A stretch of 64,000 bases of DNA. Origin: Phallusia mammillata. Taxonomy: Eukaryota > Chordata > Ascidiacea > Phlebobranchia > Ascidiidae. The translations under genes and the position numbers were made by a program. Location of the stretch: contig QLIY01000087.1 in assembly GCA_003260075.1 (NCBI GenBank), positions 124,001 to 188,000 on the forward strand, given 5' to 3'. Shown here in pieces: positions 43,451-55,000 of the stretch (position 1 is the stretch's first letter; each line of letters opens with the position of its first letter). The notes beneath the pieces are model-generated. The model did no database searches. It was not told the origin of the DNA and was given only the letters and a program-made list of their open reading frames with translations.

Positions 43451-45543
43451 TGTTTATAAAACTGTACTGTCAAATTGTAAATAGTTTTTTTCTCAGTTTA
43501 TTGTGATAAACTGGAGTAATTTGTACTTAATTGTGTGTTCACGCTTAGTGCTTCATATAGATTTATCGGTGGTCAAGACCAATGTGACATATTCTTTGTT
43601 CATAGTGTAGCGTTTATTCATATCATTTCCATCCTTTTATCGTCACTGTACATTTAGTGTTTAATTAAAGGGGTGAATTCAATTTTATTGCACTACCTCT
43701 AAATGCTTCAGCACACAATGACTGCATAATGTATGCTGTCCCCTTTGCTTCATACACTGCTAAAAAGTCCTCCAGCAATCCTGTAATGCAGTTTTTGTGC
43801 CTCAACCTTCACTGTGTAATACTTAATTGTCATGTCGTCCGTTTCTTATTCCAACCAATCAACGGCGAAATTTTGAGTGTAATTTTTAGCGTCCAATTTT
43901 AGGCATGTAGATAGTTGTAGACTATAACTTGTTGATTGTGACATTAAAAAAACGTTTTTTTCTTCAAAACATCACCTGGTATAAATAACAACTAACATTT
44001 TTTTCGGTTTTTATGAATCGCTGTTTCATTTCTATGGTAGTTTATCATAAATACAAATAAAGTACATTTTAAATTAGTGAGTCTTTTTTTAATCTTTTGA
44101 TGAGTTTGTTTGTTTAAAAAGAAAGCATTAGCAGTCTCCGCAAATCTGAATTATTAGATTAAAGCGACAATTTTGTTACGTGTCAACAAGCCTAATGCCC
44201 AATATTAAGTACAAACATATTTTGCGCGTTTTAATATGTCTTCGTATTGTTGCAGTAAGATAGACATTGATTTTGGCCATGACCGGTTATACGCATTGTG
44301 TATAGGTTGCCTTGTAAGCGTGACTAGTCAAATCAGCTTAAAATCATCAGCATAAAAAGGTAACAGGTTTCCAAAACAAACCTGCTATCATGTTAGCGTG
44401 AGGACTAATGCCTAAAAAAGTTTTCAGCTGGCGAGAAGCCCAGCTTGTCATGTACAGCAAAAGGGAAATATTCAGCCAAAGGCAAGTGGTTTTGTTGCGC
44501 TATGGCCGCTTTTGTGTGGCAAATTCGACATGTGAAAAACCACGGTTTTGAAATTGGTGTATTATTAAATGTTGTTTGCAGTTGCAGATGTTAGTGATAA
44601 CTGACAAGTAAGAAAAGTTAAGCATAAAAGTTTCGATAGCTCTCAATGGACAAGGGTAAATTCCTGTTAAGAGTATCACAGTTTACCTTTGTATATTCAG
44701 AAAGAGAAGTGTCAGTTGGGCCTTTGTTTCAAATTTGCGAAAGTTATGTTTGACTTCCCAAAGCTTGCAGCAGAACTCACTAAAGAGACACAGGCAAATA
44801 AGTCTTAACCGCTCTTCATTTACTGTGGTTAAACAACTGCTTCACAGAATGTTAATAAATTGATTAGCACTTTCTGGCTCTAATGACATCATACAGTCTG
44901 TAATTAGCTCTAAATTGCCATTTTCACTCTTGACTGTGGTTAAAACTCGCGTCTTACTACGAAAGCTACGTGACAAACAGTGGCGTTATTACTGAGGTGT
45001 GGCTGAAATTTAGTTCCGTTTCCACCTGACGAAGTAGGCGCTTTGGAAAAGGCAGGTGTCTTGGAAGATGGTAGTAGTTTCAAAAAACCAACTAAAAAAA
45101 CTGTTTTGTTTTAAAATTAGGGCTTGTTTTGTACACAAGGTTTGTTTACGTTAAGAGTTAGGTTAGCTGAATCAGCAAGTCAGAATTATTACTACGTGAT
45201 GTTGTTTTTTTTGCAGTTATTTCTACCACCACAATCGATTATAACATTGACGCTAATGAATTTTGTATCGATCCTAGCATGTTTTCGTACGTCACTAACC
45301 AATCTACTTTTTCCCATGACATTTTGACTAACTAAAAATCAGCGTTAACATAACGTGAGTGTATAACAAATGTTCATCACAAAAAAGAAAAAAAAGTACA
45401 GCTCGTGCCATAAAGGGGTAATACTTTGTTAGGTTAGATACCAGTAGACTAGTAACATGACATCCGACTTCTAATCGATTGTTTTTGCACAAGTTATGTA
45501 GGAAGGTCAATAAATATAGTGATTGAAGTGATAAGCCTGTACA
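43451..45543. other. Dynein 3' UTR and intergenic stretch
   Basis: Possible polyadenylation signals are ATTAAA at 43664-43669 and AATAAA at 44056-44061; either could end the dynein transcript. From about 44100 to 45543 I see no gene, repeat or RNA before the GPCR1 start. Confidence 0.5.
44056..44061 (+). terminator. Candidate polyadenylation signal of the dynein gene
   Basis: AATAAA about 600 nt after the stop, followed by T-rich sequence. An ATTAAA at 43664 is the alternative. Confidence 0.4.
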
Positions 45544-48500
45544 ATGAGCTCTCCTGATTTCCCAAACGTATCAGCGATGACTGTGGCACCAAACATGACT
45601 AACGAAGCTTTCAACCTAACTTTGCAGTAAGTTAAAATATATATGTGATAAATAATATGACTTTTGAACAAAGTTTGGTGTGCTTTGGGTCAGAATATAT
45701 TAAACCAGAACAAATAGTATTGTACTGCAGCATTAATTGTGTTTGCATTGTGTCCTATTTCAAACACTTAGTCGCAAAAGGCCTTTAAGCCAAAAACGCG
45801 CATGGAGCGACATTCCGCCTCTAACCAAGTCCCTAATTGGCTTGTCCCCAATTCTGCTGTGCGTTTCAATTAGGCTTTGATTTTTCTCTTCAGTTCAACC
45901 TGTATGTAAAAAACTGTACACTAAAAGGTTGTTTGTTACGTCTTTAGCTGTCATAAATGACATAGATTAGACTGCTCAGCGATTATATCAGAACAAAGAT
46001 CTTATAGATGACTTTTGTGATGTTTCATGTGTAATAGGTGTAAGTAATGTTAATGTACTTACAAATTAACTTTATTGCTCATAATTGATTGCGCAGCTTT
46101 GATGGAGATGTGTAAATTATTACCTATTAACAGGACTTACATAAAAACCATGCTAACTAGTATAGATTGTTTAATCTGATTACCTGTTTATAGATACTAT
46201 CAACCCCCGTTTGACTTTGTCGGCGTATTAGTGAGTGCTTTGGTTCTACTTCCCCTTGCTGTGTTTGGAATTTGTGCCAATATTCTTACGATATATATCA
46301 TAGTTCAGGCTCCACATTTAAGGTGAGTGTTATTTAAACATACAAAAAGCCACCTAAACGCAAAATGTTTGAATTATTTAACAGGCTCTAAACTTCTGAA
46401 CTCCGTTGTTTTTCAAGATATCTATATAATTCACATAAGTAGGCAAGGATCATATACATTTTCAGTGTCTTGTTCAAATAATTCTAAAATGTATATTACT
46501 GAGGTGAGATATATAAATATACATACGGTGAACTTACGGTGAATGACTTCAGGCTTATTTACAGTCAGTTGTATTAGACAAAATTAGGGTTAGTTATTAT
46601 ACGCGACTGCTGTCTTCATTGCTAAAGGAGGACCGCGGACCCCAGAGTCTCTGGTGACTTGTGATTGTTTGATATACTTTATAAAGTTTGCATAGAATAT
46701 AAGTTTGGAATATCTAAGTTTGGAATTATAAAACTTTTGTACTTTAGGTCCATATTCAACTATTTCATCGCCAGTTTGTGTGTGTCCGATCTGATATCAG
46801 CAATATTAAGTCCACTGTTTCTGTATCGTCGCACCTGGGGATTCGATCACTGGATAATCTCCAACTTTCTGTGCAAGGTAAGACAAGGTGCAGAATAGAA
46901 CAATTCGCATCACAAAAACGCTTTTTCGAAATCTTGTTGAAAACTTGTGATTTTTCTCAAATATCGTTGTGAACATACAGTATACAAGTGCAATGGTTCT
47001 TAACTTTTAGAATTACCCGAAAAAGGAAAATTTGATATTTTGGAATGGGTTTTTGTGACGATACCCTTTTGTAACGCCTTAGATTACATTTTTTACTTTT
47101 TGAAAAGGGGCTGAATGAAATATTTAAATATTTTAAAAAAGCTTTTGAGTAGGGGAGTAAAATCTTTTGAGTAGGGGAGTAAAAAAGTTTTTTGGGGGAC
47201 TTTTAATTTTATATGACAAAAAGTTATTAGTTTACTACTTTCGCTTGTTTAAATTACTATTTTTGTTTTGTGATTTCTATTTGGCGTATTGTGCTTTGTT
47301 TTAGGTATTTTGGGGAGGCGATAATGGAACGTCGGTGGCAACCTCCTTACACATACTCTGCTTTGCATTTTTCCGCCTTCTTACAGTCGCCTTTCCACAT
47401 CAATACAAGAAAATCAAGGATGTCCATGCAAAGGTAATTCAAGTTGCATTCAACCTTTTTTGTGTGCATTGTGTTGTTTATAAGTTATTGAAGGCTACCA
47501 AATTCTTTTGACTTTTTTGTAATTTTTTTGCATTTTTTAATATTAATTGCCCAAAAATACTAAGCAGTATTATATTTTACGTAGCCTTTGGCCAAAAAAA
47601 TGGTAACCCAATTCCTTGTTGAGCATTATTATTTTTGTCTGTTAATTGGGTATTCGATGTCTGCTAGTCAACAAACTTCGTTTCATGAAAAATTTACAAT
47701 CGTTCAGTTAGTGGCTGACATAAGTATGATTGATAAACTAACAACACCTATATTTTCAGATGTGCATTCTGTGCATATGGATCGTATCAGTTGGTTGTGG
47801 ATTTGTTCCTTTCTCAATTTGGATGAGCGCAAGGAAAATGAACAGATTTGTTCTAAGTCAAGAGACTGGATGGCCGTCTTGTACCATCAGCCTTTACTGG
47901 TAGCGATTGTTTTATGTAACCTTATTGTTTGCACCAGGGGTGTACAACCTTTATCACTGATGAGCCTAATACATTTAACATAATTAGACGGCAGGCCTCA
48001 AGTCAAGTTGGATTTAAATCAAGTCAAATTTGTTTGCATTGTCACTTCATCACGTTGTTATCGTTAAACGGTTTCGGAAAAAAGCAAGGACTCCCAAAAA
48101 ACATGAGTTGTCGAGTCATGGCCGCACCTTTGTAAACCACGAGTTGTCTTTACTCTGGTGCATATCAAACACTCATGTATGTAATAAACAACTAACAAGA
48201 AAACGTAAAAATGCATTAAAAATAGCACACCGTAATATACCGGCTCGCTTGCTAGCACTGCACTAAAACAGTTTATCGGGTCACAGTTTATTTAAAATCT
48301 CGGCCAGCACAACCTTTATTAAATGAGCCCCAATTCAGTTGTAGGTTGCATACCTCTGATTTATACTGTTTAAGAAAAATTACTTATGCACAATTTTTTT
48401 GTTTTTTTGTTTCTTTTTTACTTTTTTAAACTTATAACGATTGTTTTTTGGTCTATACAGGTTTCAGCAATTCAAGGCTTACGCGGTATTCGGTTATGCA

Positions 48501-50712
48501 GTTTTTTTCTACATTCCATTCGCTCTCATTTTGGTTTTCTCCATTTCGGTGGCGGTGGTTATGCAACTAAGAAGACGGCAAAGATCTATAGGTGTGGATC
48601 TGAATAACTTAAAAGGGTCCAATAATTTACATAAACGTCTTGTTGGCGTATGATTCACTATCACAATTGAGTTGAGTTTATTTCGCTGGGAAAAAGAAAA
48701 CATGCGACACACTGGCACTAAAACTATAACCATAACCAAGCCCGAAAAAGCTACACAACGTTTAAACGCCAGAATCAATAGTCCGTTTTAAATGTTTTTA
48801 AAACTACCTTTTATTACAAATATTTAACATACTTCAGTGAACGAATTTCCCGTCTGATAAATAGTTTTGAACATTAAATGTTTTCAAACCAGTTCTAAAC
48901 CATATCTGTGTTGTAACATATAACTTAGTCCTGTAATTTTTCATAGATTTTATCCGATCTTTTGCTTTAAAACATATTTCCAACTAATTGCGAAAGGCCA
49001 ATACAACGTAGTAACTCAAATTTACTTTGAAAACAAACTAAGTAAATTGAATGGATTTTTTTCTGGTGTAGGATATGCCACATCAATCGGTGTGTATCCA
49101 CGCGGTGCAGAAGCTTTAAGACAACGAAAGGAAAAACAAGCAATTGTTCAACTAATGCTGATAGTCGGTTCCTTCCTCATAGGATATATCCCACATACAG
49201 GTGATCAGAGACTAGTACTTATAACAGAATTAACCGCACTTTTAAGCTCATAAAATATTGGCACACACCCAACGGAGTTTCAGGTTTATCGACAAATTGA
49301 CAAATTATCGTTGTAAAATTACCACCTACGAGTAGTTTCCATGAAAATAAGCTTTTAATTGTAGACAGTTTGCTGATCACAGCATCCAATATGAGCACTT
49401 TTAACATATTAGGCTGTGCTGTTTGACCCGCCTATTTTAATTTTTCCTTTGGCTTCATCTGTTTGTGAAGAAAATATCAATCTCATGATCATTTAAAGCC
49501 AAAAACGTGACTTACAAAAGGGCGTTCCTGCGGTGTATGTCGTTTATATATTTTTTCCATTTCCATATGTACACAATATGGACTTATATGACCAGAGTTG
49601 TAAGTAGGCGCGGGTTAGGTTTTCGGGTTTGGGTTCGGGCCATGTTCGTTTTTTTTTAACAAACGGGCTTGATTCGGGACTGACTTTCCATTCTGTGTCC
49701 GTACTATTTTAAAATATAAATTACCCACCTAAGTAGCTTTTATCTAGACTATACCTAACACCCAACAGCCCGAAAACGTCTTGTTTAAACTTTTGTCTAT
49801 TATTGTCAATTATGTATGTCTTCTTATATAGGCCTGTCAATAAAACTTTTGAGCCTTAACGGGCTTTTTTAAAAACGATTCGGGTTCGACCCTGGTTCGC
49901 TTACATGTATGTATGCGACTTTACATCTGGAATTAAGCATGCTACTTTTTGTGTGCCCCGAGGATAAAAAAACGGGCGAATCAATTGTAAAAATAAAAAT
50001 AAACGTGCGCACCGTTTAGGTTTAGGCTGATAAAGTTTAAGATCTTGGCATTTGTCTTCCGCAGCTTACCACATCTACGCGACCACAACGAAAGCAATAA
50101 CACATCATGATGAGGTGGTCCATTGGTGGTTTGGCATGTCCGAATACATGCTTCTAAGATTGAGTGAATGCCTCAATCCAATCTTCTACAATCTGGCTTC
50201 CAGGTAGAAAAAAATACAATCTTCGTCTCGAGTCTTGCTTGTGGTCAGAGTATTTTAATTTTTTTCTGCAGCAAATTGTTGAAGGTTGTCCTTTTTTACC
50301 ATTCCACCCCGTATGCAATAAGTTGACCTTGTAGTCTTCTTTGCCCAAAGGAATCGAACGGCTTATCAATAGTTTTTGTTTGTTCACAAACGCGGTCTTA
50401 CAACTTTTATAGTTTTGGCATTAATTTTAGGCTAAAAAATGTAACAACATGCGTTGTTTGAGTTCAAAATAGGCCCATGTGTTTACAATACTTAAACACG
50501 CATAGTTTACTTTGACACAGTCTAGGCAAGAAAAGCTGTAAGCCTTATTTTTTACTTTTTATTTCATCAGTTCAATGCGCAAAGAAACGAAGTCCGTGCT
50601 CAGCAGAGCGTGTCGATGTCGAAAATCACGTGATCGAGACGAGTCTTCAAAACAAGTGAAGGTTTTTGCTCTCACCAGTTCAACACCAGATCAAGCAAAA
50701 AGTGCAGCATAA
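45544..50712 (+). CDS. GPCR1: class A seven-transmembrane receptor
   Basis: Nine exons: 45544-45626, 46194-46322, 46748-46877, 47305-47433, 47760-47899, 48461-48591, 49072-49200, 50065-50203, 50571-50712; total 1,152 nt, 383 residues. The extracellular N-terminus has three N-glycosylation sequons (NVS 8, NMT 17, NLT 24) and no signal peptide. Seven hydrophobic segments follow. Seen: N1.50 in GICAN, D2.50 in SLCVSDLI, the TM3 Cys in FLCK, Trp in TM4 (CILCIWIVS), Pro in TM5 (FYIPF), Pro in TM6 (GYIPHT), and NPIFY at the end of TM7. The TM3 D/E-R-Y is replaced by FRL and the TM6 CWxP by GYIP, so activation switches are atypical. The cytoplasmic tail is basic then Ser/Thr-rich. Ligand unknown; I do not recognise a named subfamily. 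Exon 6 uses donor GTGTGG, the least certain junction. Confidence 0.88.
47935..48358. mobile_element. hAT-type element in GPCR1 intron 5
   Basis: Ends CAGGGGTGTACAACCT and AGGTTGCATACCTCTG; flanks GTTTGCAC and ATTTATAC match 5 of 8. Related to 41050-41380. Confidence 0.6.
49201..50064. other. GPCR1 intron 7
   Basis: Holds the MITE at 49593-49913; the rest is A/T-rich. From about 49700 on it is homologous to 60340-61056, the upstream edge of the segmental duplication. Confidence 0.6.
49593..49913. mobile_element. MITE with CAGAGTTGTAAG end
   Basis: Starts CAGAGTTGTAAGTAGGCG and ends near GGTTCGCTTACATGT, with GGGTTCGGGCC runs inside. A related right end (CGTTACAACTCTG) is near 60891. Confidence 0.5.
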
Positions 50713-52084
50713 ATGATATATGTTTGTTTTCCCTTCGAAACCAGAAAACGACACAAATGATTTGAGTCGTTTTTGGTGCGTTGAGAGTGGTTGATTTTGA
50801 GTTGCATATACATGCAAAAGTAGATGTTATTCAAGTGAATATGGCGGTGACTGTACAAAACGCTGTTCCCGTGTATATAGCATTATTCAAAAGGATTTTC
50901 GAAAACAGTATTTTCTTTTCAAAACAATGCCTGCAGACAATATTCGTATCTTCAAATGTTTTTTGTTTGATTTTGAATGTATGTTTAAAATTCCGAACAT
51001 GTCCTCTAAGCAGAAGCCAAGCAATGCCCAAAGGTTAGATTTACCGTTATATGGACGGATTTGGTGAGCATATCCACATTAGATATTCGGATACACTCCT
51101 TGCGGGCATGTACAATCACATCACATTATATCCGAATGTGAGCAGAATGTCACTTACAGCCTTAATCAAGCCATTGTTTCAGATTTTATTTTTACCAAGT
51201 TCTGCCCGAACCCGACTCAAAAATCCAGCCCTACTTTTAAACTTCTGTAGTTTTGATGTTTTCGTACTTGAAACACCTGTGCAAACACACCCCATGAAAC
51301 CACTGAAATTCAAATCTCCTGTTTTCTTTAGCGTACATCCGCAACTCGCCCTGACGCCGAATTTTTTTCGCATGTTTTCTAATTAAATATTCAGGCGCGT
51401 GTAATCGCGAAATCAGAACGGCTTGTAAAGTGATTTTCATTAGAAATTCATTTGCGAACTGAATTATTCAATGTAATACTCTACCGATCGTGGTTCTGCG
51501 AGTTTCCCACAAGACTTAGGTTTCTTTTCCTATGCCATTTCTTCTTTACCCAAACAGGTAAATAAATCCTTGTCAGTGTCGTATTGCAGAAAACTGTATA
51601 AAACATATTACAAGTCAGATAAGAACGTGAAATCCATGGTATAGATATTTGTCAGAAAAACTATTTGTTTGACAAAAAAGATATAAAAATGTTTGCAATT
51701 CGATTGAACAGTTAGACGAAACAAGGTATTAGACGATCAAGCAGTTTAATATTTCAAACAATAATAAACAAATAGAAAAATCAAACAGTCACGCTGTTTT
51801 TTCAAACTGATTTGCGTATTATAAGAAAAATGTGTAGTAACGTAATGGAAGCAAGCTGTGACATGCTGTTTAAATTAAAAAGTACATAGCACAAAAGTTT
51901 GTAAGTCGTTTTATGTGATTTTAAATTTGTGAATGTAAGTATTTGTTTTGTTTTTTGCACTCCAGTTTTTTGACTTTCCATTACTTTCGTTATATCGTAT
52001 CGGATATTTTGTTGTTCAGGGAAGCCTGTACTTGCACATTACCGATATTTATCGTTTTAATCTGCTCTTGTCCCATCGTATAAA
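50713..52084. other. GPCR1 to GPCR2 intergenic region
   Basis: No gene. From about 50930 it is homologous to 61620-63158, so it belongs to the duplicated unit. It includes an AACCCGACTC-type MITE piece near 51185 and the GPCR2 promoter block. Confidence 0.6.
51950..52084 (+). promoter_or_regulatory. Conserved 5' block upstream of GPCR2
   Basis: TTTTTTGCACTCCA, TATCGTATCGGATATTTTGT, TTTAATCTGCTCTTGTCCCA and TCGTATAAAATG recur in the same order before GPCR3 (63028-63158). GPCR2 has about 25 extra bases in the middle. Probably shared promoter and leader. Confidence 0.45.
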
Positions 52085-55000
52085 ATGTCGGAAATTAACC
52101 CCACCGAAATTCCTGAGACCGGTTCTGGAAATGAAAGTGCTACCTTAGAGTAAGTGCCATTTACATCGTTTTGTTTACATAAAGACTCCGGTAGCGGGTT
52201 CGAATCCCGCTGCCAGATATGTTTTTTTAATGTTTCCTATGCCACATAAAAACGCTTGGCTTGATTTGGTATGGCACCTTCAATAGGCCTAGCGTGCTAA
52301 GATTTTTGAGTGATGGACCCAGTAATGAACACACGTTTGTTCATTTTAGCTGGTGATGCTCTTTTTTGTAATCAGGCCATATCGTCTTCCGTTCGATTCA
52401 ACTGCTACTGTTGCAAGTGCGACTGTCTTGCTCCCTCCAGCGTCATTTGGAATATGCGCCAATCTTCTCACCGCCTATGTCATTCTTCGAACCCCAAAAC
52501 TCAGGTGACATATAGCCAGTGGTGGGATTCAGCCGGTTCGCACCGGTTCTATAGAACCGTCTTACGAAATTTTATAAGATCAGCGGACCGGTAGCATTAC
52601 TGGTTACCATCAATGGACTTTTTGTAACAGAACCGACTGAAAAATATGACTTTAGTGATAGAACCGACTGACAAAAAAAATTGAATCCCACCACTGTATA
52701 TAGCGGTGACAATAAAACGGGTTTAACTGTGGAAATATTAAGTAACCTCTTAACAAAATTAATTCGATCAAAGGCCTTGATTGTTTACCTTGGGTAACAA
52801 TACTTCTTTTCATTCGCTATATTTTCAATCTTGTTACTCGTTTCATGTTCATTTAAGAAAGTAATGATAAATTGGCATCCAACAAGTAACCTTCTTAATT
52901 TAATTTTATGCTTGCTTTGAACTTGTTTTTTTTTATCAAATTAGCTTTCATAACGTAGTAGTATGACTAGTAGTAGCCGTCTTGTGCTTCACTTGTGCCC
53001 AGAAAATTTTTTTTCTATTAATATGCGGTTAGAAGTGTAGGAAGATCTCTAATAAATTTAACAGTGAAACTAAAATGAAAACAATATTTATAAATGTGAG
53101 ACATTCTTGCACGCAGAACTATCTTCAACTTCTTCATTGTCAGCCTTTGTATTTCTGACTTTATCTCGGCCACATTAACTCCGCTTTTTCTGTATCGACG
53201 AACATGGGGCTTCGACCATTGGACTATTTCGGGATTTCTCTGCAAGGCAAGGAAAACTTTTTTGCTTAACTTTATCATGCTATACTGGCGTGAACGAACC
53301 ACATTTAAACCAGAGTTGTAAGCGGGTTTAAAGTTGGTGCCCGAAGCAGACTTATAAGGGGAGAATTAGGCAAATAAAGGCATAATTAGGCTGGTTTAGC
53401 TCAACCTTTAGTCCGAACAAACTTTGGTCTAAACCTCGCAAATGTTTACACCCGTATTTTAATTATAAGACAGTAAAACCAATAGACGATAAAATCCTTG
53501 GTGAAACAGAATCGGTCGGTTCAAATAAAGGAATATATATTTCGACAATGTGGCATCATAAGATCCTGGAAATCGAAATACAAATCGATATAAAATGAGT
53601 GCTAAAACGAACGCGCTAAAATAAATAAAAAGCAGTAAAACAGTATATCGATAAAACAAGGGATTGCTGTTACTAACTGCCAAAGCTACCTGAACCAACC
53701 TCAAAACCCAAACGAAACAAGCGCATATCTGGAACCGAATCGAGGGAGAAAAAATAATGATAGTACATATAGGCGAAATATGTATTTCTTTATTTGTACC
53801 GATTGATTCTGTTTTACCAAGGATTTTATCATCCATTGGTTTTACTGTATTATAGTTTAAAAAGGCAATTAGGCAAACAGTGATCGTCAGTTTAAGCCAA
53901 ACTGTTGATGATTTTTATCTGTTACTAAACTTGTCATTTCAATTATAAGAGTACCCTATTGGTTTAAATTTTTAATATGTTTACATACTCTGGGCAGCTC
54001 TTAACCATAGGCTTTAATTAGTAATGTATGTCTATCTGCACAACTCTGTTTGTAATAAAAATGCTATTCCATAAATAAAGCAAAAATATACAGTAAGTAA
54101 TTTAAACAAAACTTCTTTTTAGTTTTTCTGGGCGGGAGACACCGCAACTTCAATTTCAACATCTTTTCATATTCTCTGCTTTTCTTTATTGCGGCTCTTC
54201 TCAATAATGTGGCCACATCACTACAAAGTCATCAAGCTATTTCATGCAAAAGTAAGCTCAGACAATAGCAGCAAAATCCTGCTAACAGACATTTCCTTAA
54301 CTAATTTGAATAAATCCGGAAGTAATTCTGAAATTTATGACAGATTGTTAAAACGTCTGCACGATGTATTCTATATACCCCAGTACTTTGGCAGTAATGT
54401 TTATGATTAAATTACTTTTCAAGTTTGTGTATTGTGTTCCTATGAGAGATAAGTGTTATTAAATGTGCTAAAACTGTATGTTATAAAATAAGTAACCGAC
54501 ATATTTAGAGAAAATTGTCAAAAGTTTTTTTGTCGTATATTTAATGGCATTAGTATCACGGTACAACTGTTTTCTTAAGCGCAAGCAAAAAGCATTTGGG
54601 TCTTTGCAATCTTTCTGTTTTTTTCACAAGTATACACACAAAAGCTTCCTTGATACTCTGTGGGAAACCTTATATAGACAAACTTGATCTACTTATTTTA
54701 CAGTTTATGTTCTAATATAACATTGATTAGAAATCTGAAGCTTTGTGATTTGTACATGGCCCCTACGTTTAAAGAGGATTTTTCGTTTTTATTTATGTGT
54801 GAGTAACATAAATACCTGGAATCTATTTTCTAATACAGGCATGTATTTTTGTGATTTGGATCATTGCTATCGGAACCGGTTTCGTACCTTTTATGATCTG
54901 GACTGATGCTCATAAAGTTGACAGAAGCGTCGATAGAATGGTTCGACCGTCGTGCTCAATATCAAAATATTGGTAATTTTAATGATGAAAATAACGGCCC

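Noticed and set aside
51051-51386. 111-codon plus-strand frame between GPCR1 and GPCR2
   Set aside because: The duplicated copy near 61770 breaks the frame, and composition is non-coding.
53459-53836. 125-codon hydrophobic minus-strand frame
   Set aside because: It coincides with the foldback MITE and has no similarity I recognise.
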